A program made the position numbers and the translations under genes. The notes beneath the pieces are model-generated. The model did no database searches. It saw nothing but the letters and a program-made list of their open reading frames with translations, and was not told where the DNA came from. DNA of 48,633 nucleotides from Acidobacteriota bacterium. GTDB lineage: Bacteria; Acidobacteriota; Terriglobia; Terriglobales; Acidobacteriaceae. How positions within the stretch are numbered: the stretch's first letter is position 1; each line of letters starts with the position of its first letter. Shown here in pieces: positions 34,775 to 43,161 of the stretch. The stretch lies in contig JAKAFB010000018.1 in assembly GCA_021818105.1 (NCBI GenBank), positions 1 to 48,633 of the forward strand, read 5' to 3'.

Positions 34775-36165
34775 TGGGACGCAGACTACCACAAATCTTT
34801 TTCGTACTGAGTGTGCTTTCGTTGGCACTGATTGTGGCGGCCGTTTGGCAGGCCAGCACTCCCTCGTGGAAGACTTATCAGCGTCAATTCCTGCAGCTTG
34901 AAGCGCAGGGAGAGCCGAACGCAGCAGCGAAGGCAGCGGTGCTGACCACACCACTACAAATTCACCAGGTGATGTTGACCGGCTTGCAGCGCGTGGATCG
35001 GTGCACCACCTGCCATCTTGGCGTAGACGACCCAACAATGAAGAATGCGCCGGAGCCCTTCCGCTATCATGAGGGGCTCGGGGCGCACGTTCCTTCCAAG
35101 TTTGGTTGCACCATCTGTCACGGCGGCCAAGGGCTGGCAACCGACAAGAGGGATGCGCACGGCAACGTACCCTTTTGGCAAACGCCACTGTTAAGCAAGG
35201 AATACATTCGCGCTTCCTGCGGCCGCTGCCACAAGGAAGGCGATGTGCCGGGCGTGCCCGAACTGAGTGAAGGCCGGCACCTTTTTGAGACGCAAGGATG
35301 CCGTGGGTGCCACAAGCTCAACGGCGTTGGCGGCAGCATTGGGCCTGATCTTACTGAGGAAGGCGCGAACCACCGCTCGCCGGAATGGCTTGAAAGCCAC
35401 TTCCTCAAGCCCAGTGCGGTTTCACCGGGATCCGTGATGCCGGACTTCCACTTCACCAAGGTGCAGGCGCGCGCACTCACCTATTACATGCTCTCGCTTA
35501 CGAGTGAGGACATGGGCTCCTACTATGCCAGCGAGCGGCTGATTCCCAGCCCCGAGTACGGGCGCCAATTGTTTATTGAGAAGGATTGCATTGTGTGTCA
35601 TGCGATCGGTGGTGTAGGCGCAAAAGTCGGACCTGATCTGCTGGGCGTGACAAAGCGGCACTCCATCGAGTGGCTTGACGAACAACTGGTGAATCCACAG
35701 CTCGTTTATCCTGGTAGCGCGATGCCTGTCTTTGACCTTGAGTCCAATGCCCGCAAGGCGCTGATTGCATTCATGGGGACGGCGACGCCGGAAGATGCGC
35801 AGGCGATATTGACAGGCAAGGGCAAAGGGCTGACGCCCGAGGATGCCGCAATTGCCGCGGGCAAGCTCAATTTTGCGCGATTTGGTTGCGCAGGCTGCCA
35901 TGGCACAGAGCTGCAGGGCGGCTTGCCGAACCCGAATGCACAGGGAGGGCAGGTGCCTTCATTGCTCCACCTGGCGGACGACTACACCAAGGATGAGGTG
36001 GTACAAGTCATCCGCGATGGCAGAACGCCGCCTCTGGATAACGTGAAAGGACCAACGCCGCCGCTCTATATGCCCTCGTGGAAGAGCGCGCTCAGCAACG
36101 AGGATATTCACCAGATTGTTGAGTTCCTCTGGTCCAAACAGCAGAAGAAGGAGGACAGCTGGTAG
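34774..36165 (+). CDS. Hexaheme membrane-anchored cytochrome c
   Basis: A 463-residue protein with one N-terminal anchor helix (IFFVLSVLSLALIVAAVW) and six CxxCH heme sites: CTTCH, CTICH, CGRCH, CRGCH, CIVCH and CAGCH, in order along the chain. The latter half contains class I-like repeats with GPDL and SVMPDF or SAMPVF, whose methionines can be distal ligands. It overlaps the cytochrome b gene by one base and takes the place of cytochrome c1 in the bc complex. Electrons would pass between the Rieske protein and the small soluble cytochrome or the outer membrane. Confidence 0.92.
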   Translation: MGRRLPQIFFVLSVLSLALIVAAVWQASTPSWKTYQRQFLQLEAQGEPNAAAKAAVLTTPLQIHQVMLTGLQRVDRCTTCHLGVDDPTMKNAPEPFRYHEGLGAHVPSKFGCTICHGGQGLATDKRDAHGNVPFWQTPLLSKEYIRASCGRCHKEGDVPGVPELSEGRHLFETQGCRGCHKLNGVGGSIGPDLTEEGANHRSPEWLESHFLKPSAVSPGSVMPDFHFTKVQARALTYYMLSLTSEDMGSYYASERLIPSPEYGRQLFIEKDCIVCHAIGGVGAKVGPDLLGVTKRHSIEWLDEQLVNPQLVYPGSAMPVFDLESNARKALIAFMGTATPEDAQAILTGKGKGLTPEDAAIAAGKLNFARFGCAGCHGTELQGGLPNPNAQGGQVPSLLHLADDYTKDEVVQVIRDGRTPPLDNVKGPTPPLYMPSWKSALSNEDIHQIVEFLWSKQQKKEDSW

Positions 36166-36241
36166 TTCCAGCCTTCTCTGATAAGCGCCGCGATCTGGAA
36201 TTTCCTTGCGCTGTGGAGCGCGGGAGACTCCTGATCGCAGG

Positions 36242-36260
36242 CGGAAGTCTTCAACTTCCG
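36242..36260. repeat. Hairpin between hexaheme and diheme cytochrome genes
   Basis: CGGAAGT (36242-36248) and ACTTCCG (36254-36260) pair perfectly around CTTCA in the 181-base gap. It may end the bc operon or belong to the next leader. No T-run follows. Confidence 0.4.
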
Positions 36261-36346
36261 TGGGTCGGCCTGCATCCTTCTATCACGATGGGGCCTTTGA
36301 AGTCATGCATCATTGCTTAGTTATTGGCACGAACGGAGGTCGATCC

Positions 36347-36886
36347 TTGAAGCCATCGTCAGGACTATCCTCGGTCGCCTCTGCTCTTCTCGCAGCCCTG
36401 GTGACATTTGGAGCGAGTACGGCTGCTCAGACTCCAAAGGACCCAAGCGGCGAAAACAACACTGCCCGCGATCAACAAAGCTACCCTGCGCCTACCAACT
36501 TGAAAGTTCTGCCCAAGCAGATTACGGGGAAGCAACTGCACGACATCATGGAAAAATGGACACTTTCATTAGGCGTGGAGTGTGGGGCTTGTCACACCAA
36601 TGATCCGGGACATGTTGGTCCAGACGGAAAGCCGAGCCTGAAGTTCGCCGATGACTCCAAGCCGATGAAGGAAGTGGCGCGGAGCATGTACATCATGACG
36701 GAAGGGATCAATACCAACTATATCTCGAAGCTTGAGGGATCCGGCATGCCCACCACTTGCGGAACGTGCCACAGAGGCAGGATTAGCCCTGAGCCATATG
36801 ATCCGACTGCGCAACAGACAAAGTGCCCACCGGTAGCTCCGCCTCCTGACGACAACTCGCCTGCCCCTCAACCTGCCAACCCATAA
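36347..36886 (+). CDS. Diheme periplasmic cytochrome c (reaction-centre cytochrome-like family)
   Basis: A 179-residue exported protein. The best start is TTG 36347, with GGAGG 7 bases before it, giving a signal peptide directly (SGLSSVASALLAALVTFGASTAAQ). An ATG at 36305 would add 14 residues. The domain has NLKVLPKQITGKQLHDIMEKWTLSLGVECGACH and CGTCHRG, two heme sites, in the pattern of the photosynthetic-reaction-centre cytochrome subunit family that is common in Acidobacteriota without photosynthesis. The tail is Pro-rich and contains a free cysteine. It stands between the bc operon and the molybdenum hydroxylase genes and could serve either. Confidence 0.85.
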   Translation: MKPSSGLSSVASALLAALVTFGASTAAQTPKDPSGENNTARDQQSYPAPTNLKVLPKQITGKQLHDIMEKWTLSLGVECGACHTNDPGHVGPDGKPSLKFADDSKPMKEVARSMYIMTEGINTNYISKLEGSGMPTTCGTCHRGRISPEPYDPTAQQTKCPPVAPPPDDNSPAPQPANP

Positions 36887-36958
36887 GAGAGAACGCTTCG
36901 CATACGAGTGCGCTATGATGAAGCCCATGCGTTGACCCCGCCTTCTCCAGGAGTCCGT

Positions 36959-37441
36959 ATGGCTGATTTCATCCTCAATGTGAACGGCGCGCACGTGCAT
37001 GTGCAGGCTCCTTTTGATGAGAGTCTGCTCTCGGTCCTGCGCAATCGCCTGCATCTGACGGGAACAAAGTATGGTTGCGGGGAGGGCCAGTGTGGTGCCT
37101 GCACCGTGCTGCTCGACGGCGAAGCAACTCGCTCCTGCCTGGTTGCCGTTGGCTCTGCTGCGAACGCGAAGATTATAACCATCGAAGGTCTCGAGCACGA
37201 TGGGAAACTGAGTGCGGTGCAGCAGGCCTTTCTCGATGAGGGCGCCTTCCAATGCGGCTATTGCACGGCCGGCATGATCCTCAGCGCGACAGGACTGCTG
37301 CAGCGCACACCTAAACCCACTGCAGAGCAGATCGTGGATGCGATGAATGGCAACCTTTGCCGCTGCGGAACATATCCGCGCATCGTAGCTGCCATCCAGC
37401 GTGCCGCGCAGTCCATGCCGGCCAAAGGAGCGAACCGATGA
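36959..37441 (+). CDS. Molybdenum hydroxylase small [2Fe-2S] subunit (IorA type)
   Basis: A 160-residue two-cluster subunit. The plant-type [2Fe-2S] cluster has Cys40, 45, 48 and 60 (GCGEGQCGACTVLLDG...SC). The second cluster has Cys99, 102, 134 and 136 (QCGYCTAG, LCRCG). No signal peptide: it would be carried out by its partner's Tat signal. ATG 36959 follows CAGGAG. Its stop overlaps the large-subunit start by ATGA. It passes electrons from the molybdenum site to an external acceptor, perhaps a cytochrome c. Confidence 0.94.
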   Translation: MADFILNVNGAHVHVQAPFDESLLSVLRNRLHLTGTKYGCGEGQCGACTVLLDGEATRSCLVAVGSAANAKIITIEGLEHDGKLSAVQQAFLDEGAFQCGYCTAGMILSATGLLQRTPKPTAEQIVDAMNGNLCRCGTYPRIVAAIQRAAQSMPAKGANR

Positions 37442-39603
37442 GCCTGCATGATCAGTCTTTGCCTGAGTTGGCGCGCAACATCTCTCATGGCGCATCGCGG
37501 AACATACAGCTTGACCGCCGCGATTTTCTGAAGATTCTGGGCGGAGGGTTGCTCGTGTGCCTCGCGCCCGCCTCCGCGTGGGTGCAGGAATCGGGCCGCG
37601 CCTTCGGCGGCCATGAACTGCCTAAAGATGTGAGTGCGTGGCTGCACATTGCCGCCGTTGGCAAGGTCACGGTGTTTACCGGCAAGGTCGAGGTTGGCCA
37701 GAACATTCGCACCTCGCTCGCGCAGCAGGTTGCAGAGGAACTCCGCGTGCCATTTGACTCCATCACCATGGTCATGGGAGATACAGATCTGACGCCCTGG
37801 GATATGGGCACCTTCGGCAGCCGCACCACGCTCACCATGGGTCCACAACTTCGCACTATGGCCGCAGCCGCGCGGGAGACACTTGTCCAGATGGCAGCCG
37901 AGCGCTGGCAGGTGAACGCGGCTACGCTAACGGCCGCGAACGGCAAGGTAATCGATTCAAAGCAGTCCCGTTCTTTCACATATGGCGAATTGACGCATGG
38001 AGAAAAGCTGATAAAAACTGTCTCCGGCGAAGAACACCTTACGCCTGCCACCGAGTGGAAGATCGCAGGTACCGCTGTTGCGAAGGTAGATGGCCGCGAC
38101 TTTGTCACAGGCGCGCACAAGTATCCCTCTGACATGATTCTTCCGGAGATGCAGTTCGGAGCCGTGCTTCGCCCCGATGGATTCAATGCAAAGCTAGCAT
38201 CGCTCGACACCAGCGCAGCAGAAAAGCTGAATGGAGTTCGGGTTGTGCGCGATGGTGATTTCGTGGGCGTGGTTGCGCCTGACGCTTACACGGCGCAACA
38301 CGCGCTGACTTCCATCCAGGCAAACTGGAATGTGCCGACGCAACCCTCGCATGAGGGCTTATATGAGTATTTGAAAAGTAATCCCGAGACCGCAGACGAA
38401 AACGGAGTGCAGCATGTTGCCGGATCTGTGAAGGAGGCCATGGCGAGTGTGGATATCAAGCTCGAACATCAATACACCGTGGCGTACATCGCGCACGCTC
38501 CGCTGGAACCGAGGGCCGCTGTGGCGACTTGGGCTGATGGCAGGCTGACCGTGTGGACAGGAACGCAGCGCCCCTTTGGCGTGCGTGATGAGTTGATGGA
38601 GGCATTCAAGCTAAACCCCGCACAGGTACGCGTGATTCAACCGGACATGGGTAGCGGCTACGGAGGCAAGCATACGGGCGAAGCGGCGATTGAAGCCGCA
38701 CGTTTAGCAAAGTCTGCGGGCAAGCCTGTGAAAGTGATATGGACAAGGCAAGAAGAGTTCACGTGGGCCTACTTCCGTCCTGCAGGCCTAATTGAAATCA
38801 AGGCGGGCGTGCGGCGCGATGGGACGCTGGTTGCCTGGGAGCACCACAATTACAACTCCGGTCCCGCGGCGATTGCCACTCCATACGACGTCGCCAATCA
38901 GGTTATTCAGTATCATCCGGCAAAGTCGCCGCTGCGCCAAGGGTCCTATCGTGGTCTTGCCGCTACTGCCAATCACTTTGCTCGCGAATCGCACATGGAT
39001 ACTCTTGCCCATTCCGCAGGCCTTGATCCATTGGCATTCAGATTAAAGAACCTGACAGATACCAGACTCCGAGCCGTGCTGCAGGCGGCAGCGGACAAGT
39101 TTGGCTGGGGCCGCTCGAAATCCACGCCTGACCGTGGCTTCGGCATGGCATGCGGAACCGACAAAGGCGGCTACGTCGCCACGTGCGCCGAGGTGCATAT
39201 CGATGCAGCAACGAGGAAGGTGACTATCCACCGTATTGTGGAAGCATGGGAGTCGGGCGCAATCGTGAATCCGGATGGCTTGCGAAATCAAGTGATGGGC
39301 GGGATTGTGCAGGCCATTGGCGGAGCTCTGTTTGAACAGATTCTCTTTGCTAATGGTCGCATCCTTAATGCCCACTTCGCGCAGTATCGACTGCCGCGAT
39401 TCAGCGATACGCCGCAGATTGAGGTCGTACTGCTGGATCGCAAGGACCTGCCCTCAGCCGGTGCAGGCGAAACCGGCATTGTGGGACTGGCGCCGGCGGT
39501 AGCCAATGCAATTTTTGCCGCAACGGGAACCCGCCTGCGCAATATGCCTATGGCGCCGGCGCACGATAGGCAGCACGAATCCGGCACGCAATTCCAGAGC
39601 TGA
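37438..39603 (+). CDS. Tat-exported molybdopterin-binding hydroxylase large subunit (IorB type)
   Basis: A 721-residue molybdenum enzyme. A Tat signal (DRRDFLKILGGGLLVCL, 26-42) predicts a periplasmic location. The family motifs are present: SGYGGKHTGEAAIEAARLAKSAG, and near the C-terminus PSAGAGETGIVGLAPAVANAI, holding the conserved catalytic Glu (in GAGE). The wording matches isoquinoline 1-oxidoreductase/aldehyde-oxidase-like large subunits, which lack an FAD subunit and use cytochromes as acceptors. The substrate (an N-heterocycle or aldehyde) cannot be fixed. It pairs with the [2Fe-2S] subunit upstream. Confidence 0.92.
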   Translation: MSLHDQSLPELARNISHGASRNIQLDRRDFLKILGGGLLVCLAPASAWVQESGRAFGGHELPKDVSAWLHIAAVGKVTVFTGKVEVGQNIRTSLAQQVAEELRVPFDSITMVMGDTDLTPWDMGTFGSRTTLTMGPQLRTMAAAARETLVQMAAERWQVNAATLTAANGKVIDSKQSRSFTYGELTHGEKLIKTVSGEEHLTPATEWKIAGTAVAKVDGRDFVTGAHKYPSDMILPEMQFGAVLRPDGFNAKLASLDTSAAEKLNGVRVVRDGDFVGVVAPDAYTAQHALTSIQANWNVPTQPSHEGLYEYLKSNPETADENGVQHVAGSVKEAMASVDIKLEHQYTVAYIAHAPLEPRAAVATWADGRLTVWTGTQRPFGVRDELMEAFKLNPAQVRVIQPDMGSGYGGKHTGEAAIEAARLAKSAGKPVKVIWTRQEEFTWAYFRPAGLIEIKAGVRRDGTLVAWEHHNYNSGPAAIATPYDVANQVIQYHPAKSPLRQGSYRGLAATANHFARESHMDTLAHSAGLDPLAFRLKNLTDTRLRAVLQAAADKFGWGRSKSTPDRGFGMACGTDKGGYVATCAEVHIDAATRKVTIHRIVEAWESGAIVNPDGLRNQVMGGIVQAIGGALFEQILFANGRILNAHFAQYRLPRFSDTPQIEVVLLDRKDLPSAGAGETGIVGLAPAVANAIFAATGTRLRNMPMAPAHDRQHESGTQFQS

Positions 39604-39700
39604 AGCAAGACTGCATGCATTGAAGAATTGCGCATGGCAACGATGCTATCGACCGGCATTCTCCGATGCGCTGCGTCATTTTAGCGTGTGACATAAATCA

Positions 39701-39735
39701 TTGCAGCTTACAATCAAGCTGCAAAGGATTACAAT
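39701..39735 (+). promoter_or_regulatory. Operator-like dyad and promoter of the metal efflux operon
   Basis: TTGCAGCTT (39701-39709) and AAGCTGCAA (39716-39724) are exact reverse complements with a 6-base spacer. The heptamer TTACAAT occurs at 39708-39714 and again at 39729-39735, two helical turns apart. TTACAA (39708) and TACAAT (39730) can serve as -35/-10 with 16-base spacing, so a repressor on the dyad would block the promoter. ATG of the first gene is at 39758. Confidence 0.6.
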
Positions 39736-39757
39736 GGAAGCCCGGGATTGAGGCACG

Positions 39758-40123
39758 ATGAATTGGAGCAGAAAGGGCGCGTTGCTGATGCTGGCGGTTG
39801 TGGCCTTCTGGACCGCGATGCCGGCTTCCGCCTGCCTGCTCGGCATCCGGCCGATGAGGCAGCATGATTGCTGTCGCAAGATGATGCGCATGTGCGGCTC
39901 AGCGGCCACGGCCGCAGGTGGTGCGTGCTGCCAGGCCGGCCAGCGAAACACCGCCGTTGCTCCAGAAGCTCCTGCCACACTAGAAAATGCTCAGAAGCTA
40001 GCCATCATCCCGCATCAGGCCGTTGCCCACGATACCACTGTGCTGCGCGTCGCGTACGGCCATGTCTTCGATTCTCCGCCCCCAAAGGCTGCATCGAGCA
40101 GCGGCTCTGTACTCAGAATCTAA
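39758..40123 (+). CDS. Cysteine-rich small exported protein leading the Cus operon
   Basis: A 121-residue protein. The signal peptide (ALLMLAVVAFWTAMPASA) is followed by six cysteines within residues 26-58 (Cys26, CC at 38-39, Cys46, CC at 57-58) along with Met and His in RQHDCCRKMMRMC, a likely binding site for copper, silver or another soft metal. The rest is Ala/Pro-rich with APEAPATLEN and an unstructured tail. It is the first gene before the efflux operon and shares its operator. I recognise no named family; a periplasmic metal sensor or chaperone role is inferred. Confidence 0.72.
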   Translation: MNWSRKGALLMLAVVAFWTAMPASACLLGIRPMRQHDCCRKMMRMCGSAATAAGGACCQAGQRNTAVAPEAPATLENAQKLAIIPHQAVAHDTTVLRVAYGHVFDSPPPKAASSSGSVLRI

Positions 40124-40231
40124 AATAACTTCCTCCGCAGGCTGAACCTGCCTTTTCGTGCGCTTGTGTGCCTGCATGCGCAGTGGTCATGCGCGGCCAG
40201 GCTGTGTGTTGTATCTCAGCTGGAGGGAGTT

Positions 40232-41590
40232 ATGAAAGCTTTTGTACCCATACTTTGCATTCTGGCAGCTACTGTGCATGCTAGTATTTCTCGCGCGGAG
40301 ACGCTCGGCCATGGCGATGGCCTCACGAATCTCGCCGCAATGCTGCAACAGCGCAAGGATGCTGAGTCCTCCAGATCATCGCTCACTCTGGAGGAAGTCG
40401 AGCGTATCGCGCTTGCCGTAAATCCAGCAATCCAAGTGGCTGCGAGGCGTGTTGCCATTACAGAGGCGCATGTTCCTGAGGCAGGCGCTTTGGACGACCC
40501 ATCGGTGATGTACCGCGGATGGAGCATTCCGCTCAGCCAGCCATGGAACTTCAACCAGGCGCAAAACATGTTCAGCTTCGGACAGGCATTCCCGGGTCGC
40601 GGCAAGCGTGCATTGCGCGGGCGCGTTGCGCAGGCCGGTGTGGCGGCAGCCAAGGCAGATCTCGATCAGGTTCGGCTTGAAGTGAAGGTGCGGGTGCGAA
40701 AGGCATTTGACGATCTCCTGCTCACGCAGGAAGAGATGCGCATTCACGATGAGCATGTTGGAATTGCGCGGCAGGCAATTGAAGCGGCACGCATTCAATA
40801 CGCCGCTGGCAGAATTCCACAGCAAGACATTCTCAAAGCGCAAGTCGCGCTTATGCAGCTGACCGAACATATGATTCGATTTGAGCAAGATGCGGAGCTC
40901 GCTCGCGCACGTCTCAATACGCTTCTTAAGCGTGACCCGGACTCGCCGCTAAGCGTCGCTGGGAGCCTCGAGTCCAGCGTGCAGTTGCCGTCCCTGAGTC
41001 AGCTGCAAGATGTGGCACTGCAGTCGCGGCCAGACCTGGTTGCGGCGCGAGTTGCTGTGGAGCAAAGCCACACAGAGCAGGAGCTGGCACGAAAATCATA
41101 TCTGCCGGACTTTGCGATTTCTGCGGGATACATGCTGATGCCCCCCGGTAGCAACACCCGAAATAATTACATGATCGAAGGCCAGATGAATCTGCCGTGG
41201 TTGAATCGGCGTAAGCATGATGCGGAGATTGCTGAGTCTCAATCGAAAGTCACTGCGCAAGATGCGGAAATGACGGCCCTGCAAAATGCAGCTCTCGGAG
41301 AGATTCAGGAGGCACTTGTAGAAGCGAAAGCTGCACAGCGACTCGTCCACCTCTACCACGACGATCTGAGACCACAGGCCGAATCGACGCTCCAAGCAAG
41401 CCTGATCGCGTACGCAAACAACAAGGCCGACTTTCTGGAGTTACTGGACAGCCAGATGACGCTCATCGACATTGACCTTAAATGGCTCCAGTCATCTGAG
41501 GAATTTAGCAAGCGCCTGGCTGATCTCGAGCTTGCCGTGGGTGCGCCAATTGCGCACACAGAAACACCCGCAGCGGAGGTGAAGCCGTGA
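40232..41590 (+). CDS. TolC family outer-membrane channel of CusC/CzcC type
   Basis: A 452-residue outer-membrane factor. ATG 40232 follows GGAGGGAG and gives a signal peptide (FVPILCILAATVHASIS). The repeats LTLEEVERIALAVNPAIQVAARRV and LQDVALQSRPDLVAARVAVEQ mark the two TolC halves; GQAFPGRGKRALRG and NLPWLNRRKHDAE are typical of metal-efflux channels. The end DFLELLDSQMTLIDIDLKW matches the family's closing region. Its stop overlaps the adaptor start by four bases (ATGA type). Confidence 0.9.
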   Translation: MKAFVPILCILAATVHASISRAETLGHGDGLTNLAAMLQQRKDAESSRSSLTLEEVERIALAVNPAIQVAARRVAITEAHVPEAGALDDPSVMYRGWSIPLSQPWNFNQAQNMFSFGQAFPGRGKRALRGRVAQAGVAAAKADLDQVRLEVKVRVRKAFDDLLLTQEEMRIHDEHVGIARQAIEAARIQYAAGRIPQQDILKAQVALMQLTEHMIRFEQDAELARARLNTLLKRDPDSPLSVAGSLESSVQLPSLSQLQDVALQSRPDLVAARVAVEQSHTEQELARKSYLPDFAISAGYMLMPPGSNTRNNYMIEGQMNLPWLNRRKHDAEIAESQSKVTAQDAEMTALQNAALGEIQEALVEAKAAQRLVHLYHDDLRPQAESTLQASLIAYANNKADFLELLDSQMTLIDIDLKWLQSSEEFSKRLADLELAVGAPIAHTETPAAEVKP

Positions 41591-43161
41591 AGACACGCGT
41601 GTATCAATGGGCATTAGTTGTAGTCATTCTGGCCTGTATGATTCTGGCTGCTACTCTGATCTACGTCTTGCGAATGCAGCATCCTGAGCGACCAGTCTCT
41701 GCGGATCAAAATGCGATTCTTGCTCGAGGTCCGCAATTTGCGGAGCGGACAAGAGCATCGGATGCCACTCCAGCACCGGATTCAGAAATGCTGCTAGCGC
41801 CAGTGCAGTTGCCACTCCGGCGCTTACAGGAGATTGGCGTAACGACAGCTGCAGTGGAACTTAAGGACGTAAGCCAAGCCATGATGGTCCCCGGCAATGT
41901 GGACATCGATGAGCAGCGTCTTGTGAACGTACAAACAAGATTCGCCGGATGGATTCAAAATGTATTTGCGAACGCCACCTACCAATACGTGCGCAAAGGG
42001 CAACGTCTCTTCACCATCTATAGCCCTGATATAGTGAGCAGCGAGCAGGAATATTTGCTCGCAAGGAAGAATCAACAAAGCGTTTCGCAAAAAGCAGAAA
42101 GTATTGCAGCGAAGGAAAGTACCTGGCTTCTGGAGTCTGCGGAGGAACGTCTACGGCAGTTCGGGGTTTCCGCACAACAAATCGCGGCGCTGAAGCAGAC
42201 CGGAGAAGTGCAACACGACATACCTGTTGATGCGCCGGCTTCCGGCTACGTCCTTGAACGCAATGCATTACCGAATGCGTATATACAGCCTGAGACGAAA
42301 ATCTACACCCTCGCGGATCTTTCCACTGTATGGGTGTATGCAAACGTGTTTCAAAATGATGTGGGGCGACTAAAGCCCGGTGATCCCGCGCAGGTTACAG
42401 CCGACTCGTATCCAGGCAAGCAATTCAAGGGGCGCATTGACCAAATCCTGCCCCAAGTAGACATGACGACGCGCACCGTACGCGTGCGCCTTGTGTTGTC
42501 CAATCCCGGAGTGGTGCTCAAGCCGGGTATGTATGTGAATGTGACGATTGCTGTGCCAATGGGGCGGCAACTGGTGATTCCGTCAAGTGCGGTACTCCAG
42601 ACCGGCACGCAGACTATCGCATTCATCGATCACGGCGGCGGCAATCTTGAGCCGCGTGCCATCAAAACCGGTCCTCAAGTTGACGACAAGGTCATTGTTC
42701 TCGGAGGGCTTGAACCCGGCGAGCACGTTGTGAGCTCGGCCAACTTCCTCGTTGACTCTGCGGCGCAGTTGCAGGCCGCATTTCATCCAACTGCCCAGCA
42801 AGGGTATCCACTCTCCTCACCGGGTACAGGCCAGGCCGAACAGATGCGAATAGATCTGACTACTGAGCCTGCACCTCCACGCAAAGGAAGTAACACCATA
42901 CGTGTGCATCTGAGCGATGCGAATGGGAAGGCCCTCGTCGGGTGCCAGGTAAAGGTGACGTTCTTTATGCCAGCGATGCCCACGATGGGCATGGCTGCCA
43001 TGCGCACTACAGCAGCATTGGAAGACAAGGGCAATGGCATGTACAAAGGCGATTTGCAACTACAGAGTGGCGGTGCATGGCAGGTGACGATAGAGGCGCA
43101 GCGCGGTGGCGCTACCATCGCCACGAAACAGTTGAGCTTGAATGCGACGGGAGTCATGTGA
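41587..43161 (+). CDS. cusB: RND periplasmic adaptor (CusB type) with C-terminal YtkA/FixH-like domain
   Basis: A 524-residue membrane-fusion protein. It has an N-terminal anchor helix (WALVVVILACMILAATLIYVL). The conserved core is VQTRFAGWIQNVFAN and YVRKGQRLFTIYSPDIVSSEQEYLLA, then DIPVDAPASGYVLERN, with VVLKPGMYVNVTIAVP and PSSAVLQTG in the barrel domain. About 110 residues at the C-terminus (from about 417) form an extra Ig-like module, NTIRVHLSDANGKALVGCQVKVTFFMPAMPTMGMAAM, which is Met-rich and of the YtkA/FixH type; such modules bind or hand over copper. The stop overlaps cusA (TGATG). Confidence 0.9.
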   Translation: MKTRVYQWALVVVILACMILAATLIYVLRMQHPERPVSADQNAILARGPQFAERTRASDATPAPDSEMLLAPVQLPLRRLQEIGVTTAAVELKDVSQAMMVPGNVDIDEQRLVNVQTRFAGWIQNVFANATYQYVRKGQRLFTIYSPDIVSSEQEYLLARKNQQSVSQKAESIAAKESTWLLESAEERLRQFGVSAQQIAALKQTGEVQHDIPVDAPASGYVLERNALPNAYIQPETKIYTLADLSTVWVYANVFQNDVGRLKPGDPAQVTADSYPGKQFKGRIDQILPQVDMTTRTVRVRLVLSNPGVVLKPGMYVNVTIAVPMGRQLVIPSSAVLQTGTQTIAFIDHGGGNLEPRAIKTGPQVDDKVIVLGGLEPGEHVVSSANFLVDSAAQLQAAFHPTAQQGYPLSSPGTGQAEQMRIDLTTEPAPPRKGSNTIRVHLSDANGKALVGCQVKVTFFMPAMPTMGMAAMRTTAALEDKGNGMYKGDLQLQSGGAWQVTIEAQRGGATIATKQLSLNATGVM

